From: Weissella oryzae SG25
Lineage (GTDB): Bacteria; Bacillota; Bacilli; Lactobacillales; Lactobacillaceae
Direction of reading: 5' to 3'
Length of the DNA: 45,807 nt
Assembly (NCBI RefSeq): GCF_000691805.2
Contig: NZ_DF820497.1
Coordinates: forward strand, 1-45,807
Both the position numbers and the translations under genes were made by a program. A model generated the notes under the pieces. That model was not told the DNA's origin. It worked only from the letters and a program-made list of their open reading frames with translations, and searched no databases. This document shows, one piece after another, positions 6,044 to 16,832 of the stretch (the stretch's first letter is position 1; each line of letters starts with the position of its first letter).

Positions 6044-6913
6044 TTAAGCTTTATTTGCTGAACCAAAGACATCAATGCGCTCTTCAATGGCTGCTTGAAT
6101 TGCATCGACACCTGGCTTCAATAGCTTACGTGGATCATAATTCTTACCCTTCAAATCTTCATCAGAAAGGATATAAGCCCGCAAAGCATCATGGAAGGCC
6201 CACTGAGCTTCAGAATTAACATTGACCTTAGCGACACCCAAACGGATTGCCTCACGGATTTGGTCGTCTGGTACTCCAGAACCACCATGTAAGACGAAAG
6301 GCAACTTATGGTTAGTTGCATCACCTAATTCCTTTAGGTGGTCAAGTGACAAGCCCTGCCAGTTTTCAGGGTAACGACCGTGCACATTACCAATCCCAGC
6401 AGCCAAGAGGTCCACCCCTAAGTCAGCCATTTGCTTGGTTTGCTCAACGTCCGCAATTTCACCCATGCCGACGATACCATCTTCCTCACCACCGATTGAA
6501 CCAATTTCCGCCTCTAAGGTTACATCATTCCAATGGGCTGCTGGTACTAGCTTTTGTGTCTTTGCCAAATTCTCAGCAAAATCAAGTGCTGAACCATCAT
6601 ACATAATTGAAGTAAAACCATCATGAATCGCACTTAATGCGGTATCAAAATCACCGTGGTCCAAATGCAAGGCAACGGGAACCGTAATCCCCATTGCTTC
6701 ATCTAAATCCTTAACAAGGTTGGCTACAACCTTAGTACCACCCATATACTTAATTGCCCCAACTGAAGCAGCTAACATAATTGGTGCTTGCTTAGCTTGC
6801 GCAGCCCGTAAAATTGCCTGCGTCCATTCAAGGTTATTAATATTAAATGCACCCAAAGCATAGTGACCATCAACGGCCTTTTTTAACATCTCAGTTGGAT
6901 TAACAATTGTCAT
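6044..6913 (-). CDS. fba: Fructose-bisphosphate aldolase, class II
   Basis: Zinc-dependent aldolase cleaving fructose-1,6-bisphosphate to glyceraldehyde-3-phosphate and dihydroxyacetone phosphate (or tagatose-1,6-bisphosphate in close relatives). The 289 residues match the family length. Visible residues are HLDHGDF with catalytic D85 and zinc ligand H86, YDGS at about 105-108, zinc ligand H178 in GNVHGRYP, and H209 in VLHGGSGVPDDQI, the phosphate-binding loop; NVNSEAQW is also typical. It is the second gene after a deoxyribonucleotidase-like HAD gene, 24 bp apart, so probably one transcript. Obligately heterofermentative relatives often lack this enzyme, so its presence bears on the carbon flow of the strain. 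Tagatose specificity cannot be excluded. Confidence 0.93.
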   Translation of the reverse strand: MTIVNPTEMLKKAVDGHYALGAFNINNLEWTQAILRAAQAKQAPIMLAASVGAIKYMGGTKVVANLVKDLDEAMGITVPVALHLDHGDFDTALSAIHDGFTSIMYDGSALDFAENLAKTQKLVPAAHWNDVTLEAEIGSIGGEEDGIVGMGEIADVEQTKQMADLGVDLLAAGIGNVHGRYPENWQGLSLDHLKELGDATNHKLPFVLHGGSGVPDDQIREAIRLGVAKVNVNSEAQWAFHDALRAYILSDEDLKGKNYDPRKLLKPGVDAIQAAIEERIDVFGSANKA

Positions 6914-6937
6914 TTTCTCTTATCCTCTTAATTTCGT

Positions 6938-7546
6938 TTATTTTTCCCAATCAGAAAGTTGCATCGTCGCCTCTTCGGCCCTTAATTTGTAATTGAAGCG
7001 TTCATTAACGGCAGCAACTGCTGTTTGCGCATCTAAGTCCTCAGAAGCAGCTAGATTAGCCACTAACTTCAAAAAGGCTGGCAAGTCGCGATCCCAAGTC
7101 AAACGCTCATCATAGCCGTATTGAATCCACACCGTTTTAAAATCGTCATCTTGCCATTCGGCTGCTCCATGATAAGGACGGTCATCAATTAAAATACCAC
7201 CCTTCCCCCGAGCAACATCCTTAGTATGAGCCATGATAACTTTTTTATAAAAAGGACTAGCTGGTCCATTACCAAAGTGCTCGGTTAGCCAAGCTAACTT
7301 ATCTGACCAAGCACTCTCATTATTCCAAGGTGCCGTCGTTAAAATATAGAGTTCGGCACTTTCTGCCAAAGTATTCACTGCTGCTACTGCACCCTTAATT
7401 GGTGCAAGCGAACGAAAAATGCCTGGAATTTGATCCGGCTTAGCTACTCCGAAATCCTTGGCTAATGCGCTGGCCCGATCCAAAACTGGTAAGGTATCAA
7501 CCAGTGTATTATCCATATCTAAAAATACATTTAATTTCTTCGTCAT
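6938..7546 (-). CDS. 5'(3')-deoxyribonucleotidase-type HAD phosphatase
   Basis: The ATG at 7546 has GAGG six bases upstream; a GTG four codons earlier is the alternative. The 202-residue product shows HAD motif I DMDNTLVD near the start, GIFRSLAPIKGAVAAV, motif II LTTAPWNN, and motif IV ILIDDRPYHGAAEW, the pattern of the NT5C (PF06941) group that dephosphorylates deoxyribonucleoside monophosphates. In bacteria many members are of unknown substrate. It precedes fba in an apparent two-gene operon, a pairing with no obvious metabolic logic. Confidence 0.8.
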   Translation of the reverse strand: MTKKLNVFLDMDNTLVDTLPVLDRASALAKDFGVAKPDQIPGIFRSLAPIKGAVAAVNTLAESAELYILTTAPWNNESAWSDKLAWLTEHFGNGPASPFYKKVIMAHTKDVARGKGGILIDDRPYHGAAEWQDDDFKTVWIQYGYDERLTWDRDLPAFLKLVANLAASEDLDAQTAVAAVNERFNYKLRAEEATMQLSDWEK

Positions 7547-7813
7547 TATATCCCTCACCCTTTAACATAGACCAATTTGAAAAGTCATAAACTAAAACGT
7601 TAAATCTGCATTCATTATGCCTTTTTAATCAGCCGGATTTAAAAATTAATTTCTAAAAATTAACTATATTCAGTATTCTACTGTAATCCACGAGCAAAAT
7701 GTGCACAAAACACCTGCAAAAACGGTAACTTTCGAAACATATATATAATAATCACAAACTCTTTCACAACTATACCATTTAAAATGAAATAAGTTTTCAT
7801 CCCGTAGATTTAA
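7547..7813. other. Intergenic region upstream of the HAD-fba operon
   Basis: No gene is supported. It must carry the leftward promoter of the HAD-fba pair. A six-base inverted repeat ATGAAA/TTTCAT at 7784-7800 is the only symmetric element noticed. Confidence 0.4.
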
Positions 7814-7814
7814 C

Positions 7815-7848
7815 AAAAAAAGCAATCTGGCTGTTATACCAAATTACT
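7815..7848 (-). terminator. Terminator of the AraC-family gene
   Basis: AGCAATCTGG (7821-7830) and CCAAATTACT (7839-7848) pair with G-U wobbles. A run of seven T follows on the minus strand. Confidence 0.75.
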
Positions 7849-7866
7849 TTACCTTAATTATTTGAT

Positions 7867-8685
7867 TTAATTTTGCCACTTGCGATATGTCAGTGGGGTC
7901 ATGCCCATTTCACGTTTAAAAATCCGGGCAAAATAGCGCGGGTCAGCAAAACCGGACTGAACTGCAATTTCACTAATCTTTAAGTTATGTTTATTTAACA
8001 ATAAACCCTTAGCAAACTTAATTCGTGCTTGCAAAATATACTGCGTCGGCGCCATCCCTAAATAATCGTGAAAAAGGCGACGCAAATATTGTGGTGATAT
8101 AAATAAGCTGTCTGATAGTTCCGAAATTTGAATGTCTTTTTCAATGTGTTCATTAATGTAAGCAATCACTGGTGTAATATAACGGTCGTAATCATCACCT
8201 GCTGATAACTTGGTTGTTACTTGCTGATAAAGGCCTAACTTAATAAAAAATTCATAGGCTAAATTTGAAATTTGGTAACTATCGCCCCGTCCTTCTTGGA
8301 CCATGTAAAAAATTCGATTAATGATAACGGCTTGTCTACGCCCTTGTTCGACGTCCAAAAAGATTTGTGTCTGATCACCTAAATAATCAGCTAATTGATT
8401 TACAATCGGTCCATGAAAGGTTGCAAAATTTATCCGCCATTCTTGATCAAACGAGACCGACTGATAACGGTGCGGTACTCCTGGTGCAATTAGAATCGCC
8501 ATACCGGGTCGTAACTCAAAGCGCTGTTCACCTACAAAAAATTCACCCACACCACTTTCGGTTTGCAACCAATGATAGTAAGGGAAACCTTTTTGGCGCG
8601 CAACTGAATCTTGATGCCAGTTTTTTCCCATATCTCGAGGCATAACTGGCAAATTTCCACTTTCAATATTGTAAAAGGCACCCAT
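7867..8685 (-). CDS. AraC-family transcriptional regulator
   Basis: This 272-residue regulator has an N-terminal cupin-like ligand domain (about 15-110, with FELRPGMAILIAPGVPHRYQ) and a C-terminal double-HTH DNA-binding domain (about 170-272). The second HTH shows the AraC signature ISEIAVQSGFADPRYFARIFKREMGMTPLTYR in segments. Members with this layout (MsmR/RafR type) activate sugar uptake and glycosidase genes. No target lies next door; the galactoside operon at 11.7-20.5 kb has no regulator of its own and is a possible target, though this is only inference. It is a single gene with its own terminator. Confidence 0.88.
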   Translation of the reverse strand: MGAFYNIESGNLPVMPRDMGKNWHQDSVARQKGFPYYHWLQTESGVGEFFVGEQRFELRPGMAILIAPGVPHRYQSVSFDQEWRINFATFHGPIVNQLADYLGDQTQIFLDVEQGRRQAVIINRIFYMVQEGRGDSYQISNLAYEFFIKLGLYQQVTTKLSAGDDYDRYITPVIAYINEHIEKDIQISELSDSLFISPQYLRRLFHDYLGMAPTQYILQARIKFAKGLLLNKHNLKISEIAVQSGFADPRYFARIFKREMGMTPLTYRKWQN

Positions 8686-8831
8686 TCGCCCAGTGACCCC
8701 CTTTTTAATTATCTATTTCTAAATGGTAGCAAAATTTATCTATAAAATAAAGTAAGCGGTTAACTAAGCAATAAACCACAGCTATTTATATGACAAGCCA
8801 ACTTAGCTTATTATCTTTTTGGCAAAATAAA

Positions 8832-8853
8832 AAGCAACCCAAACGGATTGCTT
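8832..8853 (-). terminator. Terminator after rplS
   Basis: AAGCAACC (8832-8839) and GGATTGCTT (8845-8853) form the stem; on the minus strand TTTTTATTTT follows. Confidence 0.8.
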
Positions 8854-8865
8854 CTTATTTTGTTC

Positions 8866-9219
8866 TTAACGACGCTTCTCTGGGATACGAGCAGCCTTAC
8901 CATGTAGGGCACGCAAGTAGTACAACTTAGCGCGACGAACACGACCGTAACGAACAACTTCAATCTTATCAACACGTGGTGAATGGATTGGGAATGTACG
9001 CTCAACACCAACACCGTTTGAAACCTTACGAACAGTGTAAGTAGCTTGGATTCCAGTTCCCTTACGCTTAATTACAACACCTTCGAATAGTTGCACACGT
9101 TCGCGTGAACCTTCGACGATCCGAGCATAAACGCGGACAGTATCACCGGCACGGAATTCAGGAATGTCCGTACGTAGTTGTGAGGCAGTTAGCTTTTCTA
9201 GCAAAGCATTTTGACGCAT
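8866..9219 (-). CDS. rplS: 50S ribosomal protein L19
   Basis: The 117 residues match L19 over the full length: [20 protein letters not shown] at the start, [29 protein letters not shown] and [29 protein letters not shown]19 sits at the 30S-50S interface and contributes to intersubunit bridges. It is the last gene of the rimM-trmD-rplS group, though 144 bp separate it from trmD, and that gap carries a leader that can fold against the ribosome binding site, so separate translational control is likely. Confidence 0.97.
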   Translation of the reverse strand: MRQNALLEKLTASQLRTDIPEFRAGDTVRVYARIVEGSRERVQLFEGVVIKRKGTGIQATYTVRKVSNGVGVERTFPIHSPRVDKIEVVRYGRVRRAKLYYLRALHGKAARIPEKRR

Positions 9220-9300
9220 AATTAATCTCCTCTGGTAATCTTACACCAGCTGGCCAGCGGATTGCCTTTATATTTTGGGTTTTTAAACACCAGAGTTAAA
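9220..9300 (-). promoter_or_regulatory. Candidate L19 leader (autoregulatory)
   Basis: On the minus strand, the segment complementary to 9230-9236 (ACCAGAG, which overlaps the Shine-Dalgarno at 9227-9231) can pair with CTCTGGT, complementary to 9289-9295. It could instead pair with a nearer CTGGT at 9245-9249, so two exclusive folds are possible. A CTGGCCAG palindrome lies between. Ribosomal protein leaders before rplS are known in Firmicutes (Rfam L19_leader); membership here is inferred from position and pairing. Confidence 0.5.
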
Positions 9301-9363
9301 TTTACCATAATTCATAGTGTTAGACAAGAATTAAATTAACAGTAAACAATTATTTTTATTTAA

Positions 9364-10101
9364 TTAATCAACGGACTCTTCTTCTTCAACTTCATGGAGT
9401 AACTCCCGCTCTTCCTTCGTGAAAGAATAGTCCTTCAACAGGTCAGGCCGGCGTAAGTAAGTCCGCCGTAGCGCCTCTTTTTTGCGCCAGCGCGCAATCT
9501 TACCATGATGACCGCTCATCAAAACCTCAGGCACGGGCATTCCTTGAAAATCAGCTGGTCGCGTATACTGTGGATACTCTAATAGCCCCGTTGAAAAGGA
9601 ATCATCAACCGCTGACATATCATCCCCCAAGGCATCCTCTAACAGGCGTACGGTAGCGTCAATCACTACCATCGCTCCCAATTCACCCCCAGTCAAAACG
9701 AAGTCACCTAATGAGATTTCATCAGTAACCAGCGTTCGAATCCGTTCATCATAACCCTCATAATGACCAGCAATAAAGGTTAAATGTTCCTCTTGTGCTA
9801 ATTCTTCGGCCATTGCTTGATTAAAGGTCTTACCAGCTGGGTCTAAAAGAATTACCCGGCCAAAATCACCTGCCTCAGCTTTAACATGGTCCATTGCTGA
9901 AAAGATTGGTTGTGGCGTTAATAACATCCCCTGACCACCACCGTAAACAACGTCATCGACATTATTATGCCGATCACTAGTAAATTGGCGAAAATCAACC
10001 ACGTTAAAATCAACCAGGCCCCGTTCAATTGTTTTACCAATAATTGATTCGCGCATGGGGGCAAACATATTTGGGAAAATACTTAAGACATCTATTCGCA
10101 T
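9364..10101 (-). CDS. trmD: tRNA (guanine-N1)-methyltransferase
   Basis: TrmD methylates G37 next to the anticodon using S-adenosylmethionine and prevents +1 frameshifting. The ATG at 10101 lies one base after the rimM stop; a TTG three codons earlier overlaps rimM and is less likely. Features include the N-terminal [24 protein letters not shown], and the trefoil-knot SAM site [10 protein letters not shown] with [12 protein letters not shown], followed by the C-terminal substrate region [22 protein letters not shown]. Length of about 245 is normal. Coupled to rimM; rpsP, which often precedes these genes, is not upstream here. Confidence 0.97.
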   Translation of the reverse strand: MRIDVLSIFPNMFAPMRESIIGKTIERGLVDFNVVDFRQFTSDRHNNVDDVVYGGGQGMLLTPQPIFSAMDHVKAEAGDFGRVILLDPAGKTFNQAMAEELAQEEHLTFIAGHYEGYDERIRTLVTDEISLGDFVLTGGELGAMVVIDATVRLLEDALGDDMSAVDDSFSTGLLEYPQYTRPADFQGMPVPEVLMSGHHGKIARWRKKEALRRTYLRRPDLLKDYSFTKEERELLHEVEEEESVD

Positions 10102-10102
10102 G

Positions 10103-10609
10103 CTATTCAAGCCCCTCTAGCAGGTTAATCTGCGCTGTCCCACTGTCTAAATCAATCGCCGTGACTACATCTGCAATGTAAGGCAAGTAGAGGTCATCCT
10201 TGCCAGCCCGCTTAACAACCCAGACATCATTGGCTGGTAACTCCAAGATTTCACTAACCTCACCAATTTTTTCATCAGTTGCGTTATCAATTACCTGTAA
10301 ACCAATAATTTCGTGATAGTAGTACTCATTATCAGCCAAGTCACTTAGGGTCTCACCATCAACTAATAGGTCGCGTCCCTTATATTGCTCAACGAGATTA
10401 ATGTTTTGTAAATCCTTAAATGACAATAAAATAAACTGCTTGTGAGCCCGCACCGTTTGAATCGTTACTTCAACTGGCACCTTACCATCAATTACCAAGG
10501 TCTGTCCCTTAACAAAACGCTCCTCTGGGAAGTCTGTCGTTGCAATTACCCGAACTTCACCCCGAATACCATGGGTGTTCACGATTGTACCAACTTTATA
10601 TAAGGCCAT
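10103..10609 (-). CDS. rimM: 16S rRNA processing protein RimM
   Basis: RimM binds S19 and assists maturation of the 30S head. The 168 residues show the N-terminal RimM barrel ([26 protein letters not shown]) and a C-terminal PRC-barrel-like domain ([36 protein letters not shown]). It starts the operon, with the divergent pnuC on the other side, so the promoter must lie in the 116-bp gap. Confidence 0.96.
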   Translation of the reverse strand: MALYKVGTIVNTHGIRGEVRVIATTDFPEERFVKGQTLVIDGKVPVEVTIQTVRAHKQFILLSFKDLQNINLVEQYKGRDLLVDGETLSDLADNEYYYHEIIGLQVIDNATDEKIGEVSEILELPANDVWVVKRAGKDDLYLPYIADVVTAIDLDSGTAQINLLEGLE

Positions 10610-10725
10610 TATTTCCTCCGCCTAAATCATTTTTATACTTTCAGTCTCTTCAATTATCCGAACATCAAAATTGTTTGTCAATGGTTTAATTAGTTAATTA
10701 ATATAACGGAGAGTTATGTACAAAG

Positions 10726-11613
10726 ATGGATTTTTTTGTTAAAGTAATTAAGGCCTTTTACAACGTAGTAGGTCTAGATTTTAAGAAGGGGCTGGGCGTC
10801 AAGCCTAGCAAAATCGGTGTTATCATGGAAATATCACATCAAGTAAACGTTGAGGAAAATTCGCAACCGGTCTTTTTTGACCTCTTTAAACCCGCTTGGT
10901 ACGTTGAGCAAATGTCGGGTTGGACAACGGTTAGTTATATTTTACTAGCCTTTGGCATTGGCTTTTTACTTGCTCAGACCATTGCTGCACCCATTACACC
11001 AATCGCAATCTGGACGCTTCTAGCTGCTGTCCTTGGTTTTACGACCACACTGGCGATTACAAATGCCCGCCCATTAAACGGGGTTTTTGGTTTAATTTCA
11101 GCTATTATCTATATCGTTGTTGCGCTTGAAGCTAAAAATCCGGCTGATGCAATTTTGCAAGGAGTCTACATTATTTTGTTGGATATTCCCGTATTGGTTA
11201 TGCCGGGTTGGGCTAAAAATGTAAATGCTCGGGTTCGTAAAATCTCAGAAGTTAACGAGCGTCAAGAACGCTTCTCAGCCCGCTTTTGGTATATTACTTT
11301 TACCCTCGTATTCATTTTAGCCTGGGTAGCGCTATACTTCTTTGAAATTAAGATTACCCATTCACCGCGGCCAATGATTGATTCAGGTACCGCCGCCATT
11401 GGAATTGTTGGTGCCCTCTTAACTACGCTCCGCTTTTCAGATAGCTACTATTTTTGGATTGCGCAAGGTTTGGCACAAGTTGTCCTCTGGGGAATTACCG
11501 CAGGTCAAGGCGATGCTTCACTGGTTCTATTCTTTACCTATATGATGTATCTTGCTAACGATGGGATTGCAATCTTTGCATCACCTTGGTTCAAACGTAA
11601 TTTACGAGCATAA
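10726..11613 (+). CDS. pnuC: PnuC-family nicotinamide riboside transporter
   Basis: An integral membrane protein of 295 residues with about seven hydrophobic segments, matching the PnuC family for uptake of nicotinamide riboside or related vitamins. Recognisable elements are FTTTLAITNARPLNGVFGL, an NPADAILQGVYIILLDIPVLVMPGW loop and the C-terminal part LANDGIAIFASPWFKR. The first about 60 residues form a soluble extension before the first membrane helix. The ribosome binding site GGAGAG is 12-14 bases from the ATG, longer than usual, so a later start cannot be fully excluded. A single gene, divergent from rimM. Confidence 0.85.
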   Translation: MDFFVKVIKAFYNVVGLDFKKGLGVKPSKIGVIMEISHQVNVEENSQPVFFDLFKPAWYVEQMSGWTTVSYILLAFGIGFLLAQTIAAPITPIAIWTLLAAVLGFTTTLAITNARPLNGVFGLISAIIYIVVALEAKNPADAILQGVYIILLDIPVLVMPGWAKNVNARVRKISEVNERQERFSARFWYITFTLVFILAWVALYFFEIKITHSPRPMIDSGTAAIGIVGALLTTLRFSDSYYFWIAQGLAQVVLWGITAGQGDASLVLFFTYMMYLANDGIAIFASPWFKRNLRA

Positions 11614-11637
11614 TTAAAAACTTATCACAACTATATA

Positions 11638-11685
11638 GGGGCCTTTAATCGACAGCTTTTTGCTTACCGATTAAAGGCCCCTTTT
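11638..11685 (+). terminator. Terminator after pnuC
   Basis: GGGGCCTTTAATCG (11638-11651) pairs perfectly with CGATTAAAGGCCCC (11668-11681) and TTTTC follows. Confidence 0.9.
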
Positions 11686-11716
11686 CTAATGCCAGAACAC
11701 GGATATGGCTGACATT

Positions 11717-11749
11717 AAAAAACCTGCTCCAGCAAAGGCCAAGAGCAGG
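11717..11749 (-). terminator. Terminator of the galactoside operon
   Basis: CCTGCTC (11723-11729) and GAGCAGG (11743-11749), followed by TTTTTT on the minus strand, just past the lacZ stop. Confidence 0.85.
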
Positions 11750-11761
11750 CGATTATTAAGG

Positions 11762-14755
<2,994 letters not shown>

Positions 14756-15328
14756 TCACTTCCGTTCTGTCACTTCTTCATCCGTAAGCGCTCTAACGAC
14801 TCGACATGGTGTGCCAAAGGCCACTACATTCGCTGGAATATCTTTTGTTACAAGACTGCCGGCGCCAATTACTGAATTTTCACCAATTGTAATCCCAGGC
14901 AAAACAGTTACTCCCGCACCAAGCCAAACATTGTCACCGATATGAATTGGTAAGTTATATTGTAGGCCTTGGCGCCGTAAGCTTGCTGCCAAGGGATGAG
15001 TTCCAGTATCCAAAGTTACATTTGGACCAAACATTACATGATTGCCAACATAAATTTCGGTGTCATCAACTAAAGTCAAATTAAAGTTAGCAAAAACTGC
15101 CTGACCAAAATGGACAAACTTGCCACCCCAATTAGCATGCAATGGCGGTAAAATCGTCGAACCTGCACCAAATTCAGCAAACATACTTTGCAAGAGTGCC
15201 GTTTGCTCCACTGAATCAGTAGCTGACACTTGATTAAAACGTTCCAATAATCGGACTGCTTGATTTTGCACCTGCATAATCGCCGGATCATCCGGATGAT
15301 ATAGCGTTCCATCGACAATCTTTTTCAT
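14756..15328 (-). CDS. Galactoside/maltose O-acetyltransferase-like protein
   Basis: A left-handed beta-helix (hexapeptide repeat) acetyltransferase of the LacA/Maa type: N-terminal helical maltose acetyltransferase segment (KKIVDGTLYHPDDPAIMQ), then hexapeptide coils from about 85 to 170 (VGNHVMFGPNVTLDTGTHPL; IGDNVWLGAGVTVLPGITIGENSVIGAGSLVTKDIPANVVAFGTPCRVV in pieces). The catalytic histidine is about H111 in TGTHPL. LacA uses acetyl-CoA to acetylate non-metabolised galactosides, and its place before lacZ fits. The ATG at 15328 follows AGGTGG; a GTG three codons earlier is possible. Downstream of galT by ten bases. Confidence 0.9.
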   Translation of the reverse strand: MKKIVDGTLYHPDDPAIMQVQNQAVRLLERFNQVSATDSVEQTALLQSMFAEFGAGSTILPPLHANWGGKFVHFGQAVFANFNLTLVDDTEIYVGNHVMFGPNVTLDTGTHPLAASLRRQGLQYNLPIHIGDNVWLGAGVTVLPGITIGENSVIGAGSLVTKDIPANVVAFGTPCRVVRALTDEEVTERK

Positions 15329-15337
15329 TAGTTCCAC

Positions 15338-16819
15338 CTAACCCTTTTGATTAACAAAGGTAATAAAGCGTTCAAAGCCAGCCAAGCCGGTAGGATTATC
15401 CTTATAAACACCCGCATCCTCAAGGACCCGTTCAAAAACCGCTCCCACAGCAGCTTGCACTTTTGTATGCACGTTTGCTTCCGTAAAATCAGCCTCTTGC
15501 TTTAATTCATCCGCCCAGGCTTGATGACTTGGTGCAACATTTGCCGGTTGATCTAGCAAGTAAGCTTCAACCTCGGCAAGCTCCGTTTTTAGCCGTGCTG
15601 GCAAAACTGCCAAGCCCATAACCTCAATCAAGCCAATATTTTCCTTTTTAATGTGATGCAAGGGTGCATGGGGATGAAAAATTCCGTCTGGGTATTGTGC
15701 GGAAACATTATTATCTCGTAATACCAAATCAACTTCATAGCTCTTATCCTGATGTCGCACAATTGGGGTAATTGTGTGATGGTCAATGCCCTCAGCGTCA
15801 CGACCCGTAATACTTAGTGCTTGGTCATCATATTTACGCCAAGCATTAAGGATTTTTGCGCTTGCTGCCACTAATTGCGCCTGATTTGTACTTTTTAAAC
15901 GCAAAACAGACATTGGCCAAGCCAGAATGCCGGCTTCAATTTCTGGAAAACCAGTTAACACAACTTGCTTACGTAAACCGACCTTAGCCATTGGAAAATC
16001 ATGTCGTCCAGCCTGAAAATGATCATGACTTAAAATTGAACCGCCTACAATTGGCAAATCGGCATTAGAGCCAATCATGTAGTGTGGAAATTGATCAACG
16101 AAATTCAAAAGTTTTACAAAGGTCTGCTCTGAGATTTCCATTGGCTTGTGCTTAACATTCATGACAATCGAATGCTCTGGATAATAAGCGTATGGTGAGT
16201 ACTGAAGGCCATACGCTTCCCCATTCAATTCAAGCCTAACAATCCGATGGTTACTGCGGGCCGGTTGACTGCCACCACCATAAAGGCCCTCATTTTCTAC
16301 GCAAAGGGCGCAGGCTGGATAACCACTATTTTTGATTAATTTAGCCGCTGCAATTGCTTTGGGGTCCTTTTCTGGCTTAGATAAATTAATTGTAATTTCT
16401 AAGTTACCGTACTTACTCGAATAGTCAAACGCAATATTTTTAGCAATCGCTTGGGTCTTCACCTGGTCAACCTCTTTGGCTAGGTTGAAGAAATACTGAG
16501 TTGCCATACTAGGTGCTTCTTGATATTTAGCCCAAAAGGTTTCGTTAAGTTGACTAGGCAATGGTGTGATAAAATTCATCAACGCAGCTTCAAAAAATTC
16601 ATCGTCACCGTCTGCAATCTGGTTGTTTGCCTGCGCGGTCGCTAACAATACATCGCGCGCAACAAGCGAATCACGAATAACCGCTTGTAGCGCTTGCCAA
16701 TCCCGCACGCCAACAAAATGGGCCAGTTGGTTTCGATAGTAGATTTGGTCTGCTGCTTTAATCACTGCATTTTTGATTGCAATTTGCACAAATGTTTCAA
16801 TCGCTTCATAAATTGTCAT
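15338..16819 (-). CDS. galT: UDP-glucose--hexose-1-phosphate uridylyltransferase, class II
   Basis: The Leloir pathway enzyme exchanging UDP between glucose-1-phosphate and galactose-1-phosphate. At 493 residues it belongs to the Gram-positive class II GalT family, much longer than the enterobacterial type. Recognisable segments are YPACALCVENEGLYGG, ARSNHRIVRLELNGEAYGLQYSPYAYYPEHSIV in part, and LSHDHFQAGRHDFPM with the HxH active-site motif. It follows aga by 13 bp with GAGGAAGAG in front. galK and galE, needed to complete the pathway, are not in the window and must be elsewhere. Confidence 0.96.
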   Translation of the reverse strand: MTIYEAIETFVQIAIKNAVIKAADQIYYRNQLAHFVGVRDWQALQAVIRDSLVARDVLLATAQANNQIADGDDEFFEAALMNFITPLPSQLNETFWAKYQEAPSMATQYFFNLAKEVDQVKTQAIAKNIAFDYSSKYGNLEITINLSKPEKDPKAIAAAKLIKNSGYPACALCVENEGLYGGGSQPARSNHRIVRLELNGEAYGLQYSPYAYYPEHSIVMNVKHKPMEISEQTFVKLLNFVDQFPHYMIGSNADLPIVGGSILSHDHFQAGRHDFPMAKVGLRKQVVLTGFPEIEAGILAWPMSVLRLKSTNQAQLVAASAKILNAWRKYDDQALSITGRDAEGIDHHTITPIVRHQDKSYEVDLVLRDNNVSAQYPDGIFHPHAPLHHIKKENIGLIEVMGLAVLPARLKTELAEVEAYLLDQPANVAPSHQAWADELKQEADFTEANVHTKVQAAVGAVFERVLEDAGVYKDNPTGLAGFERFITFVNQKG

Positions 16820-16832
16820 GTATTTCTCTTCC

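Noticed and set aside
6316-6626. Two overlapping plus-strand ORFs within fba
   Set aside because: Antisense shadows of a well-conserved gene; Pro/His/Ser-rich products without domains.
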